A DNA stretch of 64,000 bases, from contig JBJTOK010000036.1 in NCBI GenBank assembly GCA_046074525.1, positions 1-64,000 on the forward strand. The letters are read 5' to 3'. The DNA is from JAHEZL01 sp046074525 (GTDB lineage: Bacteria; Bacteroidota; Bacteroidia; Flavobacteriales_C; GCA-002722245). Below are positions 1 to 10,245 of the stretch, in pieces. The notes beneath the pieces are model-generated. The model was not told the origin of the DNA, did no database searches, and was given only the letters and a program-made list of their open reading frames with translations. The first letter of the stretch is position 1. Every line of letters begins with the position of its first letter. Both the position numbers and the translations under genes were made by a program.

Positions 1-415
1 CTGTGCTTAACAAGCCATCTCCATCAGCATCAGTACCATCAACTAAACCATCGTTGTTGGCATCGGTTAATCCATTCTCAGCAACATCCGTGATACCATC
101 GTTATCGCTGTCGATATCCTGCGAGTTTGCAATGCCATCGCCGTCACTATCTGTATTGGTAATGCCAACACCAACCAGTATCGTTACCAAACCATTTACA
201 TCTACGGTAACACCAGTACCTGCGATACCATCGTTATCAGCATCCGGACCACCAGCTTCAACTACATCGGTAATACCATCATTATCGCTATCGAGATCAA
301 AAGAGTTGATTACTCCATCACCATCGGTATCAGTAACACCTTCCACTACATCCAGGATACCGTCATTATCGTCATCGATATCGGTAATATCATCAACGCC
401 GTCACCATCATGATC
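1..415 (-). repeat. Copy 2 of a ~1329-bp-offset internal repeat (TSP3 region)
   Basis: Positions 1-415 match 1330-1744 with only a few substitutions, for example at about 132 and 174. The offset is exactly 1329 bp, or 443 codons, so the frame is kept. The match starts at the window edge, so it may extend further left. It encodes TSP3-type acidic repeats of the giant adhesin. Confidence 0.85.
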
Positions 416-3400
416 GCTGAGAACTTTAATTTCTCTCCAGTCTCTTTCACTGGTTCCTGCGTCATCAAGGTTAGGGAAAGACGAAGGTGTTTGTCCGTTG
501 GTGATATTCCACGCTGCGTCGTTGGCATCGTATGCATCATCCAATCCGTCACCATCAGCATCCGCCCCCGCAGGTGTTGTTTCTGATGTACCATTATTAT
601 CGGTATCCCAGCCTTCAAGAGCATCATTATCGGCATCGTTATCAGCATTAAGATCCACATAATCCTGTGTGTCGGCGCCATCTGTGTTGACAGGTGATAA
701 ACCAGCACCTCCAAAACCAATTGTTGCATCGTATGCATCATTCAAGCCATCGCTATCGGTATCGCTGCCGGCTGGTGCGATGTAACCTGCTGTGGACTGA
801 CCTTCTATATTATCTACAATTCCATCGTTATCAGAATCAATATCGATGTAATTGGCTTTGCCATTGCTATCTGTATTGATTACCGTATTCGTATTTCCTG
901 CATCACCGAAAGACGCACTTTGATCAGCAGAACTCATCAAGCCATCTCCATCAGCATCAGTACCATCTACCAAACCGTTATTGTTGGCATCGGTTAAACC
1001 ATTCTCAGTAACATCCGTGATACCATCGTTGTCGCTGTCGATATCCAGATAATCAGCGCGGGTATCTCCATCGGTATCCACTGCTGTGTTGGTATTTCCT
1101 GCATCACCAAAAGACACACTTTGATCGGTTGAGCTCATCAAGCCATCATTATCAGCATCAGTACCATCAACTAAACCATCATTGTTGGCATCGGTTAAAC
1201 CATTCTCAGTAACATCCGTGATACCATCGTTGTCGCTATCGATATCCAGATAATCAGCGCGGGTATCTCCATCGGTATCAGGGGCAACATCTGTATTGCC
1301 GGCATCACCCAAACCTGCAAACTGATCGGCTGTGCTTAACAAGCCATCTCCATCAGCATCAGTACCATCAACTAAACCATCGTTGTTGGCATCGGTTAAT
1401 CCATTCTCAGCAACATCCGTGATACCATCGTTATCGCTGTCGATATCCTGCGAGTTTGCAATACCATCGCCGTCACTATCTGTATTGGTAGTGCCAACAC
1501 CAACCAGTATCGTTACCAAACCATTTACATCTACAGTAACACCAGTACCTGCGATACCATCGTTATCAGCATCCGGACCACCAGCTTCAACTACATCGGT
1601 GATACCATCGTTGTCGCTATCGAGATCATATGGATTGTTCACACCATCGCCATCGGTATCGGTAACACCTTCCACTACATCCAGGATACCGTCATTATCG
1701 TCATCGATATCGGTGAGGTCATCAACGCCATCGCCATCATAGTCGCAGGAAACAACTACTGTTGCCGTACCATTGAAAACGGCGCAACCACCAGCTGCAG
1801 CAACTGTATAGGTAACAATATAAGTACCCATGGCACTTGTTGCAGGAGTTATTTCACCTGTTGAGTTATCGATTGTCAAACCAGCTGGAGCAGCGCTGAA
1901 AGTACCTCCTGCTGTGCCGGCTAAACTTACCGTTTGCGCACCGGCAGTAGTACAGAACGGAGAACCATTGTAAGAGAAAGTAGCTGTTGGTGCAGCTGTT
2001 ACCGTTACGTTCGCAGTAGTAGAGAACAAAGGACAGCCACCTGCTGCAGCAATAGTATAGGTTACGGTGTAAGGGCCGGCTGTGCTTGTTCCAGGAGTAA
2101 TTTCCCCTGTTGAATTATCAATTATCAACCCGGCCGGAGCCGCGCTGAAAGCACCACCTGTTGAACCTGTTAAAGTAACAGCTTGTGCCGCAGCAGAGCT
2201 GCAGATCGGCGAACCACTATATAAAATTGTTGCTGACGGATCAGCTGTAATTGTTACTGAAGCAGTAGTACTATATATCAAACAACCACCAGCCGCCGCA
2301 ACAGTGTATGTCACAGTGTAAGTCCCGGCAGTACTGGTCCCAGGATCAATCTCGCCTGTTGCTGCATTTATTGTTAAGCCTGCAGTAGAGCTGAAAGTCC
2401 CGCCTGCTGTTCCACTGAAATTTACTGTTTGTGCTGCAGCAGTACTGCAAAATGAAGCCGCATTATAAGAGATAGTCGCTGATGGAGCAGCAGTTACCGT
2501 TACGTTTGCAATAGTAGAATACAAAGGACATCCGCCTGCAGCAGCAATAGTATAAGTTACTGTGTATGGACCCGCAGTGCTTGTTGCAGGATCAATTTCT
2601 CCCGTTGCAGCATTGATCGTTAAACCCGCAGTAGAGCTGAAAGCACCTCCAGCTGTTCCGCTGAAAGTCACCGCCTGTGCTCCGGCAGAGCTACACATTG
2701 GAGAACCACTATAAGAGATCGTTGCGCTTGGAGCAGCAGTCACTGTTACTGAAGCTGTATTACTATATATAAGACATCCACCTGCAGGAGCAACGGTGTA
2801 AGTTACCGTGTAGGTTCCGGCAGTGCTTGTTGCAGGATCAATTTCACCAGTTGCAGTATTGATCGTTAAACCGGCAGTTGAACTGAAGGTACCTCCAGCT
2901 GTTCCGCTAAAAGTCACCGGCTGCGCTGCAGCTGAACTACACATCGGAGAACCGCTGTAAGAAAGAGTTGCACTAGGAGCAGCTGTTACTGTTACCGAAG
3001 TTGTAGTGGTATAGATCAAACATCCACCTGCTGGAGCAACAGTATAAGTTACAGTGTATGTGCCCGCAGTGCTTGTTGCAGGATCAATTTCTCCCGTCGC
3101 AGCATTGATGGTTAAACCCGCAGTAGAGCTGAAAGTACCTCCAGCTGTTCCGCTGAAAGTCACCGACTGTGCTCCGGCAGAGCTACACATTGGAGAACCA
3201 CTATAAGAGATCGTTGCACTAGGAGCAGCTGTCACTGTCACCGAAGTGGTGGCAGTATATAAAGGGCAACCGCCTGAAGCAGCTATACTATATGTAACAG
3301 TGTAAGTACCGGCAGTACTTGTTGCGGGAGTGATGGCACCTGTAACACCATCAATCGTCAATCCTGCAGTGGAACTGAAGGTTCCACCCGCTGTTCCGGT

Positions 3401-5239
3401 TAAAGTCACCGACTGCACCCCTGCAGAGCTACACATCGGAGAACCGCTGTATGAAATCGTTGCGCTTGGAGGAGTGGTCACTGTAACAGAAGCAGAGTTT
3501 GTCAAAACACAACCACTGGCAGTAGTTCCTGTAACAGTATATGTTTGATCGGCCGCAGGAGAAACGCTCACAGAAGCGCCGACCAATGCACCCGGATTCC
3601 ACACATAAGATGCAGCTCCACTTGAGCTCAGCGTAGATGATGATCCGAGACAGATAGTGGATGGAGTAGCTGTTGCTGTAATAGTTGGATAAGCTACGAA
3701 AGTACTAGCTACAGAAGTGCTTTCTCCCGTAGCTCCTTTAGTAGCACCATTAGGAATGAACTCTGTCACAGCCGTTGAATTGGTTGTACCATTGCTTCCA
3801 GCATTTACGGTAATAGTAGGTGTACCTGCATTAATCGCAACAAATCCGCCACCGCCACCACCACCCGGACCTTCACTTTCCACACCAACAATAATCTGAT
3901 TTCCACCGTTACCGCCATCGGCATTGATGGTAATAGTATTCGCCACTGTAGCTTTCACGATAATAGTTCCACCACCGCCGCCACCGCCAGGAGCGTCATT
4001 TCCGCCACCAATAGTATTGAATCCCGCTTGTCCGTTCGCCTGAATAGTTCCCGTTCCTGCAACACTTGATGCAACAAGGTAAACGATACCGGCACCATCA
4101 CCACCGTCGGCATTCGCATTGTCGTTTCCGTCACCTGCTCCGGCTCCTCCCCCTAAAAATATTTTATTTTCTGCAGCGATCGTCAGCGGTCTTCCACCAT
4201 AACCACCGAGCTGATGACGATAATCACCAGTCCATGGATTCTGACTCGGACCAACAACTGTTGCATCCTGATCGGTGAAACCAAAAGTATATCCACCTCT
4301 ACCACCTCCTGAAGAAGCATTGGCCGAAAAAGTTCCGCCTTCTAAATCCCATGCACTGATCCAACCGGCACCGCCCGACAAATCAGGATTTCCCAATCCG
4401 TTCCATGCAACACCATTGTTTCCATTAGCACCACCGCCACCACCTGCGTTGTGACCGTTTCCACCACCACCACCGTTGGCCGGTGCACCTCTTCCATAAC
4501 GTCCGCCAAGGGCATCATAATCGGTTTGATAACCCGCAATACTTTCACCTTTTTCTGCTCCCTCGGTATTTAAATTGGTATAGTACATGGTCATTGCAAC
4601 AATACCCGCAGCACTCGAAAAATTGTCGATTTTACCTCCACGGAAACCAATGGCGTTGGCATGAATTGACCCATTAACAGTCACTACTCCGCTGGCATGA
4701 ATCACCACCACACCACCTTTTGCGCCGTCCCATACCGGTGCAGTAATGGTTGCGCCTGCATTCACAGTTAAATTAGTGTACTGAGGAACGCGGATGATTT
4801 GCGCTTTGCCTGCAGCTGTATAAGCGCGACTGGTTCCGCTTGCAATGCTGATCACATTTCCGGCAACACCGCACACGTAAGCAAACTCATAGTTTCCGGC
4901 ATTGTTGTATGCTGTTACATCGCCGTAAGCAGCAGTATTGGTTGTATTGATAGTGGCTCCCTGCATCTGGATGATCATGATCAGGTCGCCCTGTGCCAGA
5001 GCAGCAGGTGAATTGAGGTTAGCAATATTGGTTGCTGTAATCGTTGTAGCACCAATAGCAACATCAGCAGCCAATGCATCATATGCATTGACTATTGTAC
5101 CTGCAGCGGCAACCGTTAAGGGTCCGTCTTTACCGGCTTGAGCAAAAGAATTGGAAATACTGAGTAAGGTGATTACAGATAAGCATACGATCTCACGCAA
5201 AGATCTATAGCCAAAATTTTTGGCAATCTTAAGTTTCAT
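1..5239 (-). CDS. Giant repeat surface adhesin, N-terminal part (cut by left edge)
   Basis: Open on the minus strand from an ATG at 5239 to the window edge, at least 1746 codons with no stop seen. It begins with a signal peptide (MKLKIAKNFGYRSLREIVC followed by a hydrophobic stretch ending SNSFA). Next is a glycine-rich region at about residues 245-430, with runs such as GGGGGNGHNAGGGGG, of a type common in exported Bacteroidota beta-helix-like proteins. Then comes one PKD-like segment and seven Ig-like repeats of about 82 residues that begin SATISYSGSPMCSSAGAQ. From about residue 1166 the protein changes to thrombospondin-type-3-like acidic repeats (DSDNDGITDVVEAG, DADGDGLLS) that should bind calcium. 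Family knowledge suggests a secreted, surface-anchored adhesin with a T9SS sorting domain at the C-terminus, which lies outside the window. That export route is inferred. Confidence 0.85.
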   Translation of the reverse strand, partial: MKLKIAKNFGYRSLREIVCLSVITLLSISNSFAQAGKDGPLTVAAAGTIVNAYDALAADVAIGATTITATNIANLNSPAALAQGDLIMIIQMQGATINTTNTAAYGDVTAYNNAGNYEFAYVCGVAGNVISIASGTSRAYTAAGKAQIIRVPQYTNLTVNAGATITAPVWDGAKGGVVVIHASGVVTVNGSIHANAIGFRGGKIDNFSSAAGIVAMTMYYTNLNTEGAEKGESIAGYQTDYDALGGRYGRGAPANGGGGGNGHNAGGGGGANGNNGVAWNGLGNPDLSGGAGWISAWDLEGGTFSANASSGGGRGGYTFGFTDQDATVVGPSQNPWTGDYRHQLGGYGGRPLTIAAENKIFLGGGAGAGDGNDNANADGGDGAGIVYLVASSVAGTGTIQANGQAGFNTIGGGNDAPGGGGGGGTIIVKATVANTITINADGGNGGNQIIVGVESEGPGGGGGGGFVAINAGTPTITVNAGSNGTTNSTAVTEFIPNGATKGATGESTSVASTFVAYPTITATATPSTICLGSSSTLSSSGAASYVWNPGALVGASVSVSPAADQTYTVTGTTASGCVLTNSASVTVTTPPSATISYSGSPMCSSAGVQSVTLTGTAGGTFSSTAGLTIDGVTGAITPATSTAGTYTVTYSIAASGGCPLYTATTSVTVTAAPSATISYSGSPMCSSAGAQSVTFSGTAGGTFSSTAGLTINAATGEIDPATSTAGTYTVTYTVAPAGGCLIYTTTTSVTVTAAPSATLSYSGSPMCSSAAAQPVTFSGTAGGTFSSTAGLTINTATGEIDPATSTAGTYTVTYTVAPAGGCLIYSNTASVTVTAAPSATISYSGSPMCSSAGAQAVTFSGTAGGAFSSTAGLTINAATGEIDPATSTAGPYTVTYTIAAAGGCPLYSTIANVTVTAAPSATISYNAASFCSTAAAQTVNFSGTAGGTFSSTAGLTINAATGEIDPGTSTAGTYTVTYTVAAAGGCLIYSTTASVTITADPSATILYSGSPICSSAAAQAVTLTGSTGGAFSAAPAGLIIDNSTGEITPGTSTAGPYTVTYTIAAAGGCPLFSTTANVTVTAAPTATFSYNGSPFCTTAGAQTVSLAGTAGGTFSAAPAGLTIDNSTGEITPATSAMGTYIVTYTVAAAGGCAVFNGTATVVVSCDYDGDGVDDLTDIDDDNDGILDVVEGVTDTDGDGVNNPYDLDSDNDGITDVVEAGGPDADNDGIAGTGVTVDVNGLVTILVGVGTTNTDSDGDGIANSQDIDSDNDGITDVAENGLTDANNDGLVDGTDADGDGLLSTADQFAGLGDAGNTDVAPDTDGDTRADYLDIDSDNDGITDVTENGLTDANNDGLVDGTDADNDGLMSSTDQSVSFGDAGNTNTAVDTDGDTRADYLDIDSDNDGITDVTENGLTDANNNGLVDGTDADGDGLMSSADQSASFGDAGNTNTVINTDSNGKANYIDIDSDNDGIVDNIEGQSTAGYIAPAGSDTDSDGLNDAYDATIGFGGAGLSPVNTDGADTQDYVDLNADNDADNDALEGWDTDNNGTSETTPAGADADGDGLDDAYDANDAAWNITNGQTPSSFPNLDDAGTSERDWREIKVLSDHDGDGVDDITDIDDDNDGILDVVEGVTDTDGDGVINSFDLDSDNDGITDVVEAGGPDADNDGIAGTGVTVDVNGLVTILVGVGITNTDSDGDGIANSQDIDSDNDGITDVAENGLTDANNDGLVDGTDADGDGLLST
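901..1330 (-). repeat. 201-bp tandem sub-repeats (67 codons)
   Basis: The sequence catcaccgaaagacgcactt at 901 recurs in variant form at 1102 and again at 1303, a regular 201-bp period. Each unit encodes one TSP3-like block (NGLTDANNDGLVDGTDADGD type). This nested period lies inside the larger 1329-bp unit. Confidence 0.75.
1330..1744 (-). repeat. Copy 1 of a ~1329-bp-offset internal repeat (TSP3 region)
   Basis: Partner of the copy at 1-415. The right boundary lies where the Ig-like part of the adhesin gives way to the TSP3 part, at the SCDYDGDGVDD junction near 1744. The copy at 1-415 has DHDGDGVDD there instead, preceded by unrelated sequence. Confidence 0.85.
1745..3480 (-). repeat. Seven Ig-like repeats of ~245 bp in the adhesin
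   Basis: A block of about 243-246 bp is repeated about seven times. Each copy encodes a segment starting SATISYSGSPMCSSAGAQ, continuing through a GTFSSTAGLTI-type strand and ending TVTYTVAAAGGC. The two cysteines per unit, one near each end, are conserved in nearly all copies. The copies are similar but not identical. Confidence 0.75.
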
Positions 5240-5492
5240 AAGTAGGGGTATATTTAGGTGCCCGCTTCAGAATACTAGGTCGTCCCCTGAAGTTGTCGGC
5301 GAAAGTACGTAATTGTACTTAACGGCGATAGTATTTGTAAAAAAAAAATTACGAAAGAATAGAGAGATATGCGTAAACGCAATGTAAAATATGCGGGAAG
5401 ATGGTTATTGGAAAAGTATATCCTTATAGAACAAAAAAGGGACAAACACTATCCAACATAAGCAGTGCCTGCCCCTTGAATTTCCTTCCCTC

Positions 5493-8400
5493 CTACCGCT
5501 TCAAATAAACATATCCTTTGTACACCTTCGTGTTGTTGCCCAAATCAACAATATAAAAGTAAGTCCCTTCAGGCAGTTCATTACCACCTAGTGTAATGCC
5601 AAACATCGTTGTACCATCCCATTCGTTTTTGTATCCATCCTTCTCGTACACCAGATTTCCCCAGCGATTGAAAATGCGAACGGTGTTGTTTGGATAATTC
5701 AATATACCGCGGATCACCCACGTGTCGTTCACATTGTCGCTATTAGGAGAGTATCCTTCAGGGATGAAGAAATCACAATCCTTTGCATTGTCTTCAGCGT
5801 CGGGAATTCCATCGTTGTCGCAATCGCTGTAAGCAACAGTGATGATGACATAGGCGGTATCGCATTTCGCACCATCGCACATTTGATAGATGAGCGTGTC
5901 TTTTCCATAGAAACCTTCGGCCGGACAATATTCGATAGAATCGTTGTTGAGAACAGTTGCCGTGCCGTGCAAAGGATTTACAGAAATAGTTGTAGTTAAG
6001 GCGTCACCATCGATATCGCTATCGTTGCTTTGTACTTTTACCACAACACATTCATTCGGACCGGTGCTGGTAGTATCGGTATTGGCAACAGGAACATCAT
6101 TCACCGGAGTTACTGTAATAAAAACGGTATCAATGTCGCAAGCACCCAAGCCATCACACACCTGATAAATGACAGTATCCTTACCATTATAATTCGCATT
6201 CGGACAGTAGTTCAGTGAATCACCACTCAACACAGTTTGCGTTCCATGCTTCGCAGAAGTGATGATAACCGTAGTTAAAGCATCTCCATCCGGATCACTG
6301 TCGTTCATTTGTACATCTACATGAACACACTGATCTTCATTGGTGGTTTTGTAATCGGTATCGGCATCAGGATTGTTGTTGACGTTGTTGATGGTGATGT
6401 ACACTGTATCTATATCACAAGCTCCGTTGCCATCGCAAATCTGGTAAATGATGGTATCGTTACCTGTGTAATTATTCGCCGGACAATAAGTTATATTATC
6501 ACCATTCACCGCGTTGCCTGTACCATGCTTGGCGGCGCTGACAATGGTGGTTGTTAAGTTATCACCATCCGGATCACTGTCGTTCAGCTGAACATCCACG
6601 TTGGTGCAAACATTTTTATTAGTGGACTTGTAATCGGTATCGGCGACAGGATCATCATTTACCGGAGCTACAGTGATGAAAACGGTGTCGATATCACAGC
6701 CACCTAAACCATCACACACCTGATAAATGATAGTGTCCTTACCATGGTAGTTTGCATTCGGACAGTAATTCAATGAATCACCATTGAGAATATTTTGTAT
6801 TCCGTGTTTTGCAGAAGCGATGACAGTGGTTGTCAACGGATCATTATCCGGATCGCTGTCGTTCGCTTGTACATCCACATGAACACACTGATCTTCATTG
6901 GTGGTTTTGTAATCGGTATCGGCATCAGGATTACCATTAACGTTCACAACAGTAATGATTACGCGCGCGGTATCACAACCTCCATTGCCATCGCAAATGC
7001 TGTAAAATAAAGTATCGTTGCCTGCATAATTATTCGCCGGACAATAGGAAATAGAATCGTTGTTCAGCAATGTTGTTGTTCCGTTGTTGACATCATCAAT
7101 GACGGCGGTAGTGAGTGCATCTCCATCCGCATCACTGTCGTTGCTTTGAACGAATACTTTCACGCAAACATTTTTCAAAGTTGATTGAGTATCACCCACT
7201 GCAACAGGTTTATCATTCACAGGCGTTACAGTGATGAAAACAGTGTCGATATCGCAAGCACCCAGACCGTCGCACACCTGATAGACAATAGTATCATTAC
7301 CATTGTAATCGGCATCAGGACAATAAGACAATGAATCGCCATTCAAAACGGTTTCTGTTCCATGCAACGCAGAAGTGATGATGGTTGTAGTGAGCGGATT
7401 TCCATCAGGATCGGTATCGTTGTCCTGAACATCAACATTCACACATTGATCTTCAGGAGTGGTTTTGTAATCGGTGTCGGCATCAGGATTGCCGTTGACA
7501 TCCGTAATCATAATGATCACACGGGCGGTATCACAACCGCCATTGCCATCACAAATGCTGTAAAAGAGCGTGTCGTTACCGATGTAATTGGTCGCCGGAC
7601 AATAAGAAACAGAATCGTTGTTCAGCAAAGTTGTTGTTCCATTGTTTACATCATCAATGATAGCAGTAGTAAGTACATCACCATCAGGATCGCTGTCGTT
7701 CGTTTGCACAAAAACTTTCACACAAACATTTTTCAACGTTGATTGAGTATCATTCACTGCAACAGGTTTATCATTTGCAGGTGTCACTGTGATGTAAACG
7801 GTATCGATATCGCAACCGCCATTCCCATCACATATCTGATAGATAATAGTGTCGTTACCGCTATAATCTGCATCCGGACAGTAATTAAGGGAATCACCAT
7901 TCAAAATAGTTTGGGTGCCATGCAAAGCAGAAGTGATAATGGTAGTCGTTAAAGCATCGCCTTCCGGATCGCTATCGTTATCCTGCACATCAATGTTCAC
8001 ACACTGATCCTCCGGAGTAGTTTTGTAATCGGTATCGGCAACAGGATCATCGTTCACAGGAACAATAGTGATGATTACGGTATCATTGTCGCAACCACCA
8101 TTGCTATCACAGACTTGGTAAATAATGGTGTCTTTACCGGTGTAGCCGGCGTTCGGACAATAATTCAACGAATCATTATTCAGCAAAATATGGAAACCAT
8201 GCGTTGCACTGCTCAGGATAGTAGTGGTGAGCGCATCACCATCCGGATCACTGTCGTTAGCATGCACATCCACATGTACACAAACATCTTCACTTGTGGT
8301 TTTATGATCGATCACCGCCACGGGAGCATCATTCACAGGGATGATGGTTATAATCACCGAATCGATATCGCAGGCGCCAAATGCATCGCAAATCTGGTAC

Positions 8401-9707
8401 AGCAAAGTATCGCCACCGTTGTAGTTCGCACTCGGACAATAGGAAATAGAATCGTTACTGAGTAAGGTGCCTGCACCATGATTGAAATTATCGGTGATGG
8501 TAGTCGTGAGCGCATCACCATTGGCATCAGTATCATTGAACTGAACATCTACGTTGATGCATTGATCTTCGTTGGTATTGCGACGGTCGATCACCGCTAC
8601 CGGCGCATCATTTGTAGCTATCGCCTGCACATCAAAAGTGTAAGGATTTTCGTTGGCGTCATTGTTAGCGATAGACACCGTTGCTGTTTTGGTTCCGGTA
8701 GTGGAAGGATCAAAAGTTACTTTGAAACTCACGCTATCCCCTACCGCAATATTGTTGGAAGCAGGTTGTTGTGTTACAGTAAAATCACCCGATCCACTAA
8801 TTGTAACCGGTGTTCCGCCTATAAGATTAAGGGTGGCAGCACCTGTATTATAAATCCAGTAAGTAAGGGTTTTAGTGAGGTTGTGTGCTACAGAACCGTA
8901 GAGCGTACTATCGGTTGAAGACGGAGTATTGTCGCCATCAGCAATGCTTACCTTATTTCCCTTCACATCAATTTCGGGATGGGCGACATAAGCCGCAAAA
9001 CCGGTAATGGTTAAACCATTGGTGTAGTTTTCACCGCCCACATTTTTATCGGCGCGGTTGTTTGTGTAATCCTTTCTTTCAAAAACAATCCTGTCGAAAG
9101 CCTTGCTGCACTGAATAGTCACTATCGACGATTCATTCCACCCATTCGATTTCGGGAACCCCTGCCCTTCGATATCATGGGTAGTTGGGTTGATTACAAT
9201 GGAATCCGACATAGGATCATCGTAATCTGTTCTGATGCTGAAAGTACAGGAGCTGAGCACACTCACTCCGCCATCAAGCACATCCACAATCCTGAGTTTT
9301 TCAATCCCATCCAGATTGTCGTTAAGTGCACCTATGTAAAAAGTGAATTTATCAAGGTCGGCAGAAAAATCGAAGGTATAATTCTCACTTCGGATTTGTC
9401 CGAAGGCATCCACCCACCCTGTTCCTGAGCCATTCCATGTGCTGCCGATATGCAATCCCTCGACGTTATTCACCGGATCAGCAGGAATGGTATTCAATGG
9501 CGCACCAGTGGGATAAGTACCGTGGACCGGACTCGTTGATCCTCCTGTTTTAGTAATGGTTAAAGAATATCCTGATTTGGTTAAGGTGGCAGTAGTGGAG
9601 CCGGAGGCTACACCTGCTACGATGTCATTGGTGGCATAAGTGACATCCTGTGCCTTTGCGAAAATGAGCGCCAATAGGGCAACTCCCGTTAGTAATAGTT
9701 TCTTCAT
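5493..9707 (-). CDS. T9SS-exported cadherin-like repeat protein with gliding-motility-type C-terminal domain
   Basis: The start is placed at ATG 9707 rather than the in-frame ATG at 9734, because MKKLLLTGVALLALIFAKA is a clean signal peptide beginning there. This gives 1404 residues. After an N-terminal domain of about 240 residues comes a choice-of-anchor-D-like domain (VSFKVTFDPSTTGTKTATV), then ten repeats of about 93 residues of the cadherin-like/VCBS-like Ig type. Each contains a DVQxNDSDPDGDALTT core, SYCPxxNYxGNDT and a cysteine pair. A short TSP3-like DCDNDGIPD linker leads to a C-terminal domain with EGYSPNSDNVNDTW, VRIFNRWGNLVYE and GTYFYIVDLG. That is the gliding-motility-associated (CHU_C, type B) sorting domain. 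The protein is inferred to be a secreted, cell-surface adhesin. Confidence 0.9.
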   Translation of the reverse strand: MKKLLLTGVALLALIFAKAQDVTYATNDIVAGVASGSTTATLTKSGYSLTITKTGGSTSPVHGTYPTGAPLNTIPADPVNNVEGLHIGSTWNGSGTGWVDAFGQIRSENYTFDFSADLDKFTFYIGALNDNLDGIEKLRIVDVLDGGVSVLSSCTFSIRTDYDDPMSDSIVINPTTHDIEGQGFPKSNGWNESSIVTIQCSKAFDRIVFERKDYTNNRADKNVGGENYTNGLTITGFAAYVAHPEIDVKGNKVSIADGDNTPSSTDSTLYGSVAHNLTKTLTYWIYNTGAATLNLIGGTPVTISGSGDFTVTQQPASNNIAVGDSVSFKVTFDPSTTGTKTATVSIANNDANENPYTFDVQAIATNDAPVAVIDRRNTNEDQCINVDVQFNDTDANGDALTTTITDNFNHGAGTLLSNDSISYCPSANYNGGDTLLYQICDAFGACDIDSVIITIIPVNDAPVAVIDHKTTSEDVCVHVDVHANDSDPDGDALTTTILSSATHGFHILLNNDSLNYCPNAGYTGKDTIIYQVCDSNGGCDNDTVIITIVPVNDDPVADTDYKTTPEDQCVNIDVQDNDSDPEGDALTTTIITSALHGTQTILNGDSLNYCPDADYSGNDTIIYQICDGNGGCDIDTVYITVTPANDKPVAVNDTQSTLKNVCVKVFVQTNDSDPDGDVLTTAIIDDVNNGTTTLLNNDSVSYCPATNYIGNDTLFYSICDGNGGCDTARVIIMITDVNGNPDADTDYKTTPEDQCVNVDVQDNDTDPDGNPLTTTIITSALHGTETVLNGDSLSYCPDADYNGNDTIVYQVCDGLGACDIDTVFITVTPVNDKPVAVGDTQSTLKNVCVKVFVQSNDSDADGDALTTAVIDDVNNGTTTLLNNDSISYCPANNYAGNDTLFYSICDGNGGCDTARVIITVVNVNGNPDADTDYKTTNEDQCVHVDVQANDSDPDNDPLTTTVIASAKHGIQNILNGDSLNYCPNANYHGKDTIIYQVCDGLGGCDIDTVFITVAPVNDDPVADTDYKSTNKNVCTNVDVQLNDSDPDGDNLTTTIVSAAKHGTGNAVNGDNITYCPANNYTGNDTIIYQICDGNGACDIDTVYITINNVNNNPDADTDYKTTNEDQCVHVDVQMNDSDPDGDALTTVIITSAKHGTQTVLSGDSLNYCPNANYNGKDTVIYQVCDGLGACDIDTVFITVTPVNDVPVANTDTTSTGPNECVVVKVQSNDSDIDGDALTTTISVNPLHGTATVLNNDSIEYCPAEGFYGKDTLIYQMCDGAKCDTAYVIITVAYSDCDNDGIPDAEDNAKDCDFFIPEGYSPNSDNVNDTWVIRGILNYPNNTVRIFNRWGNLVYEKDGYKNEWDGTTMFGITLGGNELPEGTYFYIVDLGNNTKVYKGYVYLKR
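5830..8609 (-). repeat. Ten tandem 279-bp cadherin-like repeats, alternating in two subtypes
   Basis: Ten units of 93 codons are seen. Units 3, 5, 7 and 9 start with DTDYKTTPEDQC or DTDYKTTNEDQC. Units 4, 6 and 8 start with a TQSTLKNVC or KSTNKNVC type. The array therefore has a higher-order period of two units (about 558 bp), which suggests expansion by duplication of repeat pairs. Confidence 0.8.
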
Positions 9708-9845
9708 AGAATAGTAAGGAATTGCTTCCTTCACTCCCCCCGGAGTATTATTTTTTTTGTACCAGTAGTAAAAATCTCCGCGAATGTATGATCCAGGAAG
9801 CTACTTGTCAAAAAAAAGTGGAAGTATTTCTTCACTATTGAAAAT

Positions 9846-9916
9846 CCTTCTTACCACTTCTCTTGTTCTTCATCAGTATGACATACGCAGGAGAATGCGC
9901 GAGAAGGACAAGAAGG
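9846..9916. repeat. Interspersed imperfect palindrome (family copy A)
   Basis: Arms cttgttctt (9862-9870) and aaggacaag (9904-9912) pair with one G-U. Its centre holds, on the minus strand, GCGTATGTCATACTGA (9873-9888). That is a 16-base core shared with slightly different bases at 23150-23165 and 51552-51567, also in intergenic DNA. Confidence 0.5.
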
Positions 9917-9948
9917 AGTTGTAAAAGGAGTTTCCAACCAAACCAATA

Positions 9949-9983
9949 AAAAAAATAAAGACAGGTTGGGGTGCCTGTCTTTA
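9949..9983 (-). terminator. Rho-independent terminator (minus strand)
   Basis: A perfect 10-bp stem, taaagacagg (9956-9965) with cctgtcttta (9974-9983), has an 8-base loop. On the minus strand the stem is followed by a T-rich run (the A-run at about 9949-9955). It lies downstream of the decayed gene at 10319-11071. Confidence 0.55.
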
Positions 9984-10202
9984 TCTAACACACCGGGGTT
10001 CAAGCTACTCTTCATAAACTTATCTGAAGAGCTTGAGATTTGTAGAGTGTACAAACCAATCGGAAGAGAGGAAGCGTTTAATATCGTTCTGCATCTATGT
10101 CCAGGTTAGTAATTCAAAGTAGTATCCATCACATGACTTAAAATTACACCTGTACCCTCCTATTTTTGTCATAGAATTTCAGAGATTAATTACAAGATTT
10201 TG

Positions 10203-10242
10203 ATAAAAACTCCCACAGAGGTAGTACAGAATCTGTGGGAGT
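10203..10242 (-). terminator. Second rho-independent terminator (minus strand)
   Basis: A perfect 11-bp stem, actcccacaga (10209-10219) with tctgtgggagt (10232-10242), has a 12-base loop. It is followed on the minus strand by TTTTTAT. It sits just beyond the first terminator at 10246-10284. Confidence 0.6.
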
Positions 10243-10245
10243 CGT

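Noticed and set aside
3..1742. Plus-strand reading frames within the adhesin region
   Set aside because: They are antisense shadows of the TSP3 repeats; the minus frame is open throughout and gives coherent domains.
9851..10054. 67-residue minus-strand reading frame between the cadherin-like protein and the remnant gene
   Set aside because: It covers the hairpin repeat and the terminator, has low-complexity composition and no recognisable domain.
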